Shown one piece after another: positions 1-9,312 of a stretch of 64,000 bases of DNA. Position numbers and translations under genes: made by a program. Origin of the DNA: Neurospora tetrasperma FGSC 2508 (taxonomy: Eukaryota > Ascomycota > Sordariomycetes > Sordariales > Sordariaceae); NCBI RefSeq assembly GCF_000213175.1, contig NW_009799179.1:2618792-2682791 (forward strand). The letters run 5' to 3'. Numbering within the stretch: position 1 is the stretch's first letter; each line of letters starts with the position of its first letter. Below the pieces are notes generated by a model, which did no database searches, was not told where the DNA came from, and worked only from the letters and a program-made list of their open reading frames with translations.

Positions 1-33
<33 letters not shown>

Positions 34-46
34 TTTTTTTTTTTTT
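1..46. repeat. Poly-C then poly-T tract
   Basis: Thirty consecutive C at 1-30, GG, then T at 33-46. A 30-base C run is exceptional and may be a real homopolymer or an assembly edge effect. Confidence 0.9.
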
Positions 47-1470
47 CTCTTCGTCCAGCTTCTCCTCCTGCAGTCTCCCGCGTACCTCCAGGCAAGGTGA
101 TCATATTACCTCTACTCTACCCCGCGGAACACCACGAGAGCATAGAACAGAATATCTTGGTATCAGAACAACCCAACCATGATGATGTAACGGGAGATCG
201 CGCAGGATACCGGCGGGTGTTTGTGTGTACATGTACACCTCTTTGTACAATCTCTGTGTTGACGGAGTTGAAAGGACCATGCATGTCTTCGTTCCTTTGT
301 AGATGCTGGGGTGGATTAGATGCTTCCTTGCCTTCTTTCAGGTTGCGTGCTCGCCACAGTTTAGGTACCTATGTCGGTGTTAGTGCGCTAGTAGAGTCTC
401 TTGGTCTATTTTATTAGAAGAATGGTCGTGGATAATGCTTCACTGTTGAAGAGGACGTGTGGTTGGGTACCTGCCTCTACGTTTTCCTCGGTGATATGTT
501 CTCTACTATTTTTTTCCTTACTTTTTTTGTTGCCGCTCATCTTCACCTTTTACCTTCTTTCACTTCATCTCGGATGTTTTCTAGTCTCTCTTCCCGTTCC
601 CCTAGGTTCTTTCACTTCAGTTATCTTCTGGGTGCTCAAGAAGAAGAACCCATCTTTCACTTGCTCACCCTAGAAAACAACAGGCAAAGCACAAGTTGAC
701 GAGTGACTGGTCGCAGATTCCCTAGAAGTAGTAGGCACATGTATACAAGCAATCATCACCGATATGGCTCCGAACGTAGATCCCTCTCTTCCCTCTCTTT
801 CCCCTCGTCACATAAATATTTTGGCTCACGTTTTACTGGGTCTTTATCTCCAGTCGTGCCGTGATAAAGCCTGACAAAATTTGCCATTAGCCACGGGGGT
901 CACTATAACAGTTTACATCGCCATGGTTGACGAACATCCTCCCTTCTACCTTATGAGGGTTCAAGACAACAAAACCAAGCCGGCCACAGCCCAAGTCAGG
1001 TCGTCTAAATGCAGGGCCTACAGCAAATAGGTTGTTTGCCACGTCGTGAAGCCCGTTTGAGGCGTTGATGAAAAGTGATGATGATCTGAACGGAACAAGT
1101 TTTAGCCTGTTAATATAAGGATTTAGGGGGCTACAATGTCAAAGAATAAGGCATAATCTTTCCAAAGGTCTCGCCAGGTCACACAGGCAGGAACGATTGT
1201 AACAATCTTGATGGAACTTGACTTGAGGCGTAACCCTTGTCTCGCTATACCCAGTCCACCGCTCCCACACTGGAACGAGAGCACGGTTGAGAACAGGAAT
1301 CAGTTTAACTTGGAGAGCAAAAGCTAAGAGACGAGGAGGAGCAGATGTTACTTATTCCTAGGTAGCTATCAATGCAAAGCAAATCAGCATATTTGTCGGA
1401 GGCAACCATCTACAACCAGTGTGACCGCAGTTCCAACTCCGAGCCCTATACGGCACCGTATTTACACCCA
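1..1470. other. Intergenic, left edge
   Basis: The window opens with 30 C residues, two G and a run of 14 T. The rest is ordinary mixed sequence with only short, unconvincing reading frames. One TACCTCTA word lies at 107-114 and one AGGTACCT at 363-370. The right part is downstream of the D-lactate dehydrogenase gene and should hold its 3' untranslated region. No RNA gene or gene remnant was recognised. Confidence 0.5.
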
Positions 1471-2565
1471 TCAAATCCGAACAGGAACAGAGTCTCTCCG
1501 AGTACCGCTAAGCAAATGGCCGTCAGAAACCAGCGAGTTCTTGCACGGCACTCTTTTGAGAAAGTCTTCCAAGTTGCTCAACGTAGACTCCGCAATCTCT
1601 GTCAACGCCTCCTCCGTGAAGAAAGCCTGGTGACCACAAATGATCACATTGTGAAATGTTGTCAACCGCATCAGCTCATCGTCCTGAATGATATGGCCAC
1701 TGTGATCCTGGTAGAACAGGGCGCTCTCTCCCTCGTAGACATCCAGCGCGAGCCCACCCAGTTGATGACTCTTGAGGGCGTCAATGACGGCCTTTGTGTT
1801 GATCAACCCACCACGGGACGTGTTGACGAGCATGGCGTCCTTTTTCATCTTGGCGAGCGTCTGCTTGTTTATGATGTGCTTGGTCTGATCTGTCAGAGGA
1901 CAGTGGAGAGATACAAAGTCGCATTGGGGCAGCAGTTCGTCGAGACTGGCATACTCGCCGTACGGCTTGAAGGAATCGGTAGGATAGGGGTCGTAGGCGA
2001 TCAGCTTGCAGCCAAAGCCCTGGAGGATGCGAGCAAGGCTAATACCAATCTTGCCAGTGCCGATGATACCGACGGTTTTGCCGTAAAGTGTACGACCGAG
2101 CAGGCCATCGAGGTTGAAGTTGCCCTCGCGCACGCGGTTGTAGGCTCGGTGCGTCTTGCGGTTGAGCGTCTGGATCAGAGCAATGGCAAACTCGGCGACG
2201 GCTTCGGGTGAGTACGAGGGGACGTTGGCGACGAAGAAGCCTAGACGCTCAGCTTCCTTGAGATCGAGATTGTTGTACCCGGCGCAGCGGAGGAGAATGG
2301 CTCGTACGCCTTCTCGGCGGAGAGCCTTCAGGACAGACCCATTAAGCGTGTCATTGACGAAGACACAGACAGCAGTGGCGCCGACCGCAAGAGGGACAGT
2401 CTCAACAGAGAGAGGAAAGTCGTGGAAAATAAGCTCAGTGCGAGGAGCTAGGGAGCCTTTCACATGGGGGTTATCTGTTGTATTTGCGAGGCCGTAGCGG
2501 GTAGCGTGTACTTGGGAAAGATATTCCCTGTCGTAAGGCTTCGCGCTGAAAACGGCCACTTTCAT
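1471..2565 (-). CDS. D-lactate dehydrogenase (D-2-hydroxyacid dehydrogenase family)
   Basis: Single-exon gene of 364 aa. It probably reduces pyruvate to D-lactate with NADH, in the cytosol. The full D-isomer 2-hydroxyacid dehydrogenase layout is visible: an N-terminal substrate half, the nucleotide-binding GTGKIG at residues 169-174, VNTSRGG with the substrate-binding/catalytic Arg at 251, DVYEGE near 275-280 with the acidic partner, and GHQAFFTEEA with the catalytic His at 312. The GHQAF form and the length (bacterial LdhA is about 330 aa) favour D-LDH over glyoxylate/hydroxypyruvate reductase or phosphoglycerate dehydrogenase. The ATG at 2565 is followed at once by the family-typical MKVAVFSAKPYD, so the start is well supported. 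The C-terminus runs about 25 residues past the usual family end. The substrate is inferred from family motifs. Confidence 0.9.
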   Translation of the reverse strand: MKVAVFSAKPYDREYLSQVHATRYGLANTTDNPHVKGSLAPRTELIFHDFPLSVETVPLAVGATAVCVFVNDTLNGSVLKALRREGVRAILLRCAGYNNLDLKEAERLGFFVANVPSYSPEAVAEFAIALIQTLNRKTHRAYNRVREGNFNLDGLLGRTLYGKTVGIIGTGKIGISLARILQGFGCKLIAYDPYPTDSFKPYGEYASLDELLPQCDFVSLHCPLTDQTKHIINKQTLAKMKKDAMLVNTSRGGLINTKAVIDALKSHQLGGLALDVYEGESALFYQDHSGHIIQDDELMRLTTFHNVIICGHQAFFTEEALTEIAESTLSNLEDFLKRVPCKNSLVSDGHLLSGTRRDSVPVRI

Positions 2566-4271
2566 GGTGGTTTCCCCGCTGTGGGCGTCGACGTAGTGGT
2601 TGGAGAAGTGCTGGGGTAGGGGGGGAGGCTAGCGGCTGATTGGTGCGCTTTATGGGCCACTCTATTTCGAGGTCAAAGGATCCAATGATTTGGAGATTTG
2701 TGATGATTGTGATATCAGGAGAAAGATGCGGTCGAGGATGGTGATCGAAAGAGAGAGATTGTATCAGAGTGCCGTATTAACTCGGGAAATCAAGATTAGG
2801 GAATGCAGAGTTAGAGGTCATGATCAATCGTATCATAGGTACCTCGGACATACATGCTCTTTTACATTTCTAACCCAGCATTGTGCCTGCCTTCCCTAAT
2901 CTCCAGTCAATCTTGTGAGTTAATACGGTAAAGCACAAGTTTGTAAACAAACCCCCCTAAGAGGTTATCAGATTTCTAGCACGAACCACCACAAAGAAAG
3001 CTTCATGGAGCTGTATGGTGCGCTGTATGGCCATTGATCGTCAATGACCTGGCCCACGGGATTTACTTGGCGATATATTACCATACCTGTAGTAAGCACA
3101 TGTTCCCAAAATCTAAACAGCTTGATGTTGCAATGCAGTTTGCAAACCAACTGTGATTTTGGACTTGGCGCTGCTATCCTCTTTCCCATGATACTTCATC
3201 GCTGCCCCCGTTACAGAAGCCACTGTTCATCCACTGAGCCACTAACATTTTCGCTCAGGAGCTCCCAGCCTAGATGCCAAGCAATCCACAATTTTTTTGG
3301 GTTTGTCTCGCTGCCAGTTCCATGGTCGCGTTGATATTACAAGGGAAGAGCATTCGGGGCAAACACATCTTTTCTTTTTCGCCCTTGAAACGAAGTAGAG
3401 GTAACAAACTCGTCCACCCTCGAATTGTTCCAAACGTTTTACATACTGTACGGGCTGTGCCTAAAGAACGATACTAACCCCTAGGCTCTGGGGTGATCTG
3501 CACTAAATTTAGCGAGTGGGAGCTAGCTGTGGGGCAGGACGGTGCATCCCGTTGCCGACCCGTGCGGCCCGCTTGATGACCTCCTGGCATCTCGGGGGCG
3601 AAAAGATGACTTGATTACCTTACCTACCTCTACCTACCGTGCCGCGAAAAATAAGAGGTAAAAACAAAGACTTGGTGATTTAAATTTCTGTACCTTAAGA
3701 CATGGAATCAACTATTCTTGGAACGTTCCTGATCCGTATTTGTAGGAATACGAGGGAGTGTCTCGCGTGTTCAAATGGTGCCAAGCGAGTGGAACCGTAC
3801 TCAGGGGTCAAGTAAATAAATAGATGATGGATTGACCCGCTAAAAACCGGAAAATTGATCCCTGCCCATGCTATGGCCTCCAAGAATCGAAGAACGCCAT
3901 CCCCCCTGTCCATGACTCCTATCTATACCATATATATACCGTTTTCATCTATCCATAACACCTAGAATGCTACCTCCGCATGAGCCTGATACTCCTCCAT
4001 CACGGCCGGTTTCTTGGTAGTAAGTAACCTTCGAGGGACTTGGAGATGTGTTAATGGATGATGAAGCAAACGTCGGGCTTATCGATATCCATGCTCAAGG
4101 AGATGGCTGCGACTATGGTACAGCTCAGAAACGTCTGCACTCGAGTTGAGGGAGGTCCTTGGCGAGGCGATCGAAGGTACCAAGGAAGACGACCATCGGC
4201 GACCTTCATGATATTGGCCTTGTGGATGCAAGTAATCTTCTCCTCTACTCGTATGACCAATAATCGCCCCC
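2566..4271. other. Intergenic: D-LDH upstream region
   Basis: Upstream of the D-lactate dehydrogenase start and downstream of the small Cys-rich gene. It contains a TAGAGGTA at 3396-3403, AGGTACCT at 2837-2844 and the extended block CTACCTCTACCTACC around 3624-3638. No convincing coding sequence, RNA gene or mobile element was seen. Confidence 0.45.
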
Positions 4272-4541
4272 TTAATGCTTGTTATTCGAGCAGTCGTGGC
4301 ACATATCGCCGGGATACTGGACGCTCTCGCCGCAAGTGCAGGCCTTGCAGGCGCAAATGTATTGCCCGCCCTCGAAGGGGGACTGGTGCTGGTAGCTGGA
4401 GGGGTCACTTCCTCTACGGTTCTGGGAGCCTGAAAACCCGTCGGAGAACCCGTAGTACGGGTCAAATGGTGTGGCGGGGGCAGGAGCGAGGGCCTTAGTC
4501 TTGTGGTCTCCGGCCTTGTTCTTTGACTTGAAAAAAGGCAT
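4272..4541 (-). CDS. Small Cys-rich hypothetical protein
   Basis: 89-aa open frame I do not recognise. It begins MPFFKSKNKAGD and has a middle rich in Pro, Ser, Gly, Tyr and Gln. It ends in a cysteine cluster, CACKACTCGES (residues about 64-74) followed by CHDC (about 82-85). The spacing could bind metal, but that is inference. There is no signal peptide or membrane segment. The ATG at 4541 is the first in frame. Codon use is biased to C-ending codons like the confident genes nearby. The leader sequence carries what looks like a 5'-UTR intron (4757-4687), which supports a transcribed gene. It could be a stress- or development-induced small protein, but nothing in the sequence proves that. Confidence 0.6.
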   Translation of the reverse strand: MPFFKSKNKAGDHKTKALAPAPATPFDPYYGFSDGFSGSQNRRGSDPSSYQHQSPFEGGQYICACKACTCGESVQYPGDMCHDCSNNKH

Positions 4542-4686
4542 TCTTGATCTTGGCAGAGGCAGCTGGTCGCGTCGTTGATGGGTTCGGTCTTGGTGATTTT
4601 GGCTTTACGGATATTTCCAAGGTCTGATCTTGTTCTTGTGATGCTTCTTCGAAGTCTTTCAAGGAGTGAATAGAGTCTTGGGAGAA

Positions 4687-4757
4687 CTATGTTTTTGTCG
4701 CAAATGTTAGCGTTGAGACCTCTACTTGGTCATAGTGAGTAAGAGCCGTTGACCCAC
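4687..4757 (-). other. Probable 5'-UTR intron of the small Cys-rich gene
   Basis: Read on the minus strand, a GTGGGT donor (from 4757), an internal CGCTAAC branch-like word and an ACATAG acceptor (ending 4687) delimit 71 bp in the leader. An AAATAAAG TATA-like word sits about 100 bp further upstream (near 4860). Inferred from splice consensus only. Confidence 0.4.
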
Positions 4758-5235
4758 CTGCTGTATACTGATGGTTGAAGATGTTACTGTTACGATGAAG
4801 ATGTCAGCAACGAGTGGGTTGAGAGAGGTTCGAAAGTTCAGTCTGAAAGCGGGGTCTTTATTTGATGTCAACGGTCAGCTCCTCCTCAGAATTATCTCAA
4901 CTTTCCAATTTCAAGGCTGCCTGTCTGTCACAGATTCAGCAGCTGGCGCATCAAACCGTTTCCAGCCAGTCTCTGACAGGTGATAAATTAAGGTTAAAGT
5001 CAGGCGTCATTACAGGTCTCCACTCAATTGCTATCGCGGTTTCAGAATGTGTGGATAAGGCTGAACTGCGAAGTCCCAATTCCGGTGAAATCTGGGGCTT
5101 CGACTGGAGCCAACACAAGTAGAAGGCGTCCTGACGAGGCAGGAGGGGGCGAAATCAGGGTTTCCAAGTCGAGCCGGAGACCGGTCGCGCTTGCATTTGG
5201 TCACTTGCATGCCGAAGATGCTCACTCTTTCCTTG

Positions 5236-5257
5236 AGGTACCTTACCTAAGGTACCT
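5236..5257. repeat. 10-bp inverted repeat made of two AGGTACCT palindromes
   Basis: AGGTACCTTA, the spacer CC, then TAAGGTACCT. The arms match perfectly over 10 bp, and each arm contains the 8-bp palindrome AGGTACCT. It may form a cruciform or hairpin; its role is unknown. Confidence 0.85.
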
Positions 5258-5765
5258 TGACTGCTCTCTGAGTGGTGCAACTGAAACTGACGCGAGGCAG
5301 ATTGCATGCTCGATGAAGTAGAGTCAAGCCTTGCCAAAGAGTTGCGGATATCAGCATCGCTTCGTGTAAATGTAGAATATGAGTATGCACACATTGACGA
5401 AGCTTTTACGTGGATACGGTCTCCAACATCAAGAATAGTACCATATCCTTGTCGACGAGGCCTCCCAATGCCAAGGTACCCGATGGCCGCATCAACGGTG
5501 TCGGGGTTTAGGAAGCGGGCCGAGGTCTGGGAAGAATTCATGTCCACTCAATCGTGGATGAAAGATTAGTACCGGATAGTAGCGATGCGTACTCCGCCCA
5601 ACTGCCGTCATTTCAATCGGCAGCAAGGGATGAAACATGACACTTTCACCGAGATCACACCACTGCGTTTAATTTCACGGATCTCCACCCGATCTCGTTC
5701 ATTCCACCTGCAGCAAGATGGCCAATGGGGATATGAGTGACCCTGTGAGTGGAGGTCATATGCAA

Positions 5766-5786
5766 GGCACCAGGCACCAGGCACCA
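5766..5786. repeat. Tandem GGCACCA x3
   Basis: Three perfect head-to-tail copies of the 7-mer GGCACCA, with a partial copy on the left. A minor minisatellite in non-coding sequence. Confidence 0.85.
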
Positions 5787-7789
5787 AGCACGATTGGGGA
5801 AAAGATATGGCAAGCGCGGTTGTCGAACAAGCGCAAGGAAGGAACCGAGTAGGCAACTAGACACCGCGGTGGTGTGAAGCGGAAGGTTGAAGAGCAGAAG
5901 TGAGAAGTATGCGAGGGCAAGAGTAAGTCGTCGCTGAAGCTGAGTATTCCGCAGTCGGCGAATGCCGCCGGTGGCTAATGGCTGCAAGACGCCAAGGATC
6001 AAATCAATCGATGAAGGAATTGACAGGGACAGCCTTCAGCGGCGGAGGCGCTTTAGATACAGCCTGGATGCTAATATTCAAAACGGAGCCCAATAGTTGC
6101 AGAACAGTTGCAGTTATGCCTGCACGAAATTCCCAGACATTTTGGTGATTATTTTCCGACATCTCATCCATTGACCAACGATCCTATCAAAGCCAAGGTA
6201 GAAAAGAAAGGAATATGGCGTAGGTGTATGCAGGCCACCATGCAAGCTTTGATCAAAACGTGGGCAGAAATCAGGAGAAAATCCTACCAAACAAGCCAAG
6301 TGAAGACGGATTCGAGAAAAGTGCAACAAGAAGGAACGCAATATGAAACGAAGCAAGACGTATCAAATACAGAAACCCTTTATTTCCACTACAGGGTAAT
6401 ATAAAGACCGACAGCCTTTTCCACAACCGGCCACAAATCGCAATTGAATCAATCCAAACATCTCCTCATTTGCCACATCAGTTCTTACGAGCCCTAACAC
6501 CATGACGCGCCCAAGTTACACAAACCAATGTCGGGCAACACATGCCAAGAGTGATGTATCGTCTGAAAGGCAACCCTACCTAAGTCCATCACTTGCCGTC
6601 TGTCCGATAAACATGGAAAGTTGGAAGATGGAGTTTGTCGACGGAAAGGCGATCAAGCATATCTGGCCACTACGTTAGGCCCCCAACTCCGAAGCCAAGC
6701 CAGGAAGTCGATATATTCGACCAGATCACCACTGTACAGAGTATGTAATACGCCCCAAGCGCAAGGCTAATTCGAAGCAACCTTGGCTTTGGTCTATAAC
6801 AGAATCTCTCTCGTGAACGGGCTCTGGGCTACCACGGCTGCTAACAGGCAAGCAGGAACTGGCTGGACATCATTTCTGCTACACAGATTCTCCAATGAAG
6901 AACCAATACCACTGCAGTTTCCTGTACCAGCGTTAACGCACTGTGAGAGCCAGGGAATAACACCTTTAAATCCGGGAGACATCATTTGTCCCGCAGAACA
7001 CAACCCTCGACTTAAACATTCCATTCGTGGATCATTGCCTGTCCGTACTCCCAATCTCTCAAAGTATTGAAGCACACTGAAGCAAGTCCAAACCTTAAGA
7101 AGTTGCACAAGTCATTGAAGAAAACGCTCACTTCGTGCGTTGCGCGGTTGCAGACGGGGCACAAAGACCTTCCCTCCATATTCCCGGCCCTCCCAAGTTC
7201 GAGGATCAGCCGTGACGATTCTGGGACATCGATGGGACAAACTGACAAACTCGCTCCTTCCATGTAGTAAGGCAAGTCGATTTCCATACTGTACCACAAA
7301 AGACTGGAGTGTCACACTTGTGGTTGTCCGTGCCGTTCCTTCCATGCCCTCATGTTATCCCCGCTCACCAAATCCCATCCTTCCTTCTTCTTCAGTGTCG
7401 GGTCCGCCAATGACAGCACTATCACCACTACTGAGTGGAACTTCTTGCCCGCCCACCCCCCGTACGTGTCATCCGTGCCGTCCGTCTGCCGACTCCTCAA
7501 CTCGGTCCCGGCTTTCTCCCGCCCCAAAGCCAAATGGTGTCTCCATTCCAATAGTTCGGTTTTGGGAGTTGCCCATCCGCCCGTGTACGACAGAACGAAA
7601 GATCAGAGTACAACGGCGTATGGTAGACGGCTACTTGACAATGATTACTGCCCAGGATATTACTTATGACACATTCAACTTTCAGTAACATTGGCCCTAA
7701 ACAGCTGTCATGAACCCTTGAACCATGGATTATGGAGCGGTAACTAGGTACCTACCTCTATATAGCCGCAGACCTGGACAGCCATCTCC

Positions 7790-7814
7790 AAAAAAAAAAA
7801 AAAAAAAAAAAAAA
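7790..7814. repeat. Poly-A (25)
   Basis: Twenty-five consecutive A, preceded at 7746-7760 by a fused AGGTACCT + TACCTCTA word and followed by GGTAGGT. No reverse-transcribed gene is recognisable beside it. Confidence 0.85.
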
Positions 7815-8344
7815 GGTAGGTCAGCAATGTTACCAGTTCATGTCTGTGTAACATTGCCTGAATTGAATAGAACCACTGAAGCATGGCAAGCCTGACCTTG
7901 CTTCCATTGCCATGTCGTTTTTCATGCAAGTCGCGGATAGAGGGCTTGACAGATGACAGTTCATATAGACTTCATATCACGGGCTGGGGAGAGCCTGGTA
8001 GATGGGTAGGACGAGAATGTTCATAACAAGTGATGATGGTTTCTGGTGGAGATTGTGGGGAGTCTGATAATTGAAGGATATCGACAAGTTAAGGCCGTCG
8101 CGGGGGATGAAAGTTCCCACGTTCACAGTAGACATGTACGTCCGGGGCTGCTCTTATCGTCCTTTGGTGATGGTTGCTATCTAGGACCGGTTTCCGTTCC
8201 TTTCGCGGTGGACTGGCTCAACGTTTTTGCTTATCAAAGATCTGAATGTAACCAACCCCGGCTGCACCGTCCTAAAACAAATCATAATGTCAAGTCTGCC
8301 ATGTCGTATCGAAACTAAACTTCAGACTGCGACGGTAACTTCCA

Positions 8345-8371
8345 TTACAGTAGAAACCCCTGCTTTTGCTA
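8345..8371 (+). repeat. Left terminal inverted repeat of the MITE-like element
   Basis: 27-bp arm including the TA target duplication; it is the perfect reverse complement of 8689-8715. Confidence 0.85.
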
Positions 8372-8713
8372 ATAATTCCGGCAGCCAAAATTCTTAGCAA
8401 AAGGGGGGGTTTTGCAAAAGAAGGTGCTTGCGCACAGACCAGACATGAGCCTCTTGGCCATTAGAAGCCCACTAATAGACCAAAAGAGTGGGCCAAAAGT
8501 GGGCCGTCTGAGCCAGCTGCCCCCCCGGTACAAGGGTATAAGTGCTCTCTCCCACTAAAATCTGACCCCTGCTTTTGCTAATCCGGGCCGTCAGCATTGC
8601 AATTAGCAGTTTGCAGTCCTTACCACCAGAGGGAATGCGGGCAACCAAAATCTTTAGCAAAAGGGGGGGTTTTAGCAAAAGGGGGGGTTAGCAAAAGCAG
8701 GGGTTTCTACTGT
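8347..8713. mobile_element. MITE-like element with terminal inverted repeats and TA duplication
   Basis: The left end starts CAGTAGAAACCCCTGCTTTT and its exact reverse complement closes the right end. The perfect inverted match spans 8345-8371 and 8689-8715 (27 bp including the flanking TA). A TA dinucleotide borders both ends, as expected for Tc1/mariner-type insertion. No transposase frame is present, so the element would be non-autonomous. Inside, the motif CCCCTGCTTTTGCTAAT recurs as a direct repeat (8356 and 8566), and TTAGCAAAAGGGGGGGTTTT recurs at 8394 (less exactly) and 8654, so the interior looks like two smaller inverted-repeat units. At 367 bp it is below the roughly 400-bp duplication length usually quoted for RIP in Neurospora, which would let copies survive. 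I cannot say from memory whether it matches a named element such as Guest. Confidence 0.75.
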
Positions 8714-8715
8714 AA
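8654..8715 (-). repeat. Right terminal repeat with tandem TTAGCAAAAG units
   Basis: Three successive TTAGCAAAAG words (about 8654, 8672 and 8688), the first two followed by seven G and the third by CAGGGG. The last forms the right terminal inverted repeat (8689-8715). The extra units look like local duplication of the element end. Confidence 0.8.
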
Positions 8716-9312
8716 CAAAATAAAAAGGAAAGAAAATGAGGAAAATGCAACTGTAAGATGCGACCCATCCGATAACCCGGGCAGCTACCCCCACCATCAC
8801 AACCACCATGGCCGCCTCCGTTCCTTGATAACACCTAACCAGAATTTCTCCGCCGCGTGTTCTGAAGAGTACATGACAATATCTACCTCTACCTATCTGT
8901 AGTAGTGATAATGGTGATCCAACTTTGACTTGTGCCCTGTCTCTATATCCACCAAGCATTGATTGGAAAATGACAAAGACGAAGAGAAAATCACAAAAGG
9001 TACCACCAAATCTTGTGACCCTTGGAGTCCATACCAAACACATATCGGCCCTTGCGGAAGCGGCTCTAGACGACCTTACCGACTCAATCGCAACATCACC
9101 AAGTAAGGTAGGAAAGCCATTCATATGCCGATTTTTCTCTTGGGTTTTCCACCACTAAACGATAACTGATCCATATCTCCCATACAACCCAAACCCACCG
9201 ACCTAGACATTTCCAAAAACAAAAAATTAACCCCCATCCCCCACACCGGCCAAGCCAAGGCATACCTGAAACAGATGCCAACCCGTCACATCCCTAGACT
9301 GCACGCACGTGC

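Larger units (their letters stand above)
4758..9312. other. Intergenic with a MITE-like element
   Basis: About 4.5 kb between the small Cys-rich gene and the 3' end of the MFS transporter gene. Supported contents are a short inverted repeat (5236-5257), a GGCACCA triplication (5766-5786), a 25-base poly-A (7790-7814) and the MITE-like element (8347-8713). The reading frames here are short or rely on non-ATG starts, and none resembles a protein family. No tRNA or 5S rRNA was seen. Confidence 0.45.

Noticed and set aside
1372-2211. 279-codon plus-strand frame over the D-LDH gene
   Set aside because: Antisense shadow; the minus strand carries all the D-LDH motifs.
7140-7688. 182-codon plus-strand frame
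   Set aside because: Ser/Pro/Arg-rich translation without ATG support or motif; it looks like translated spacer.
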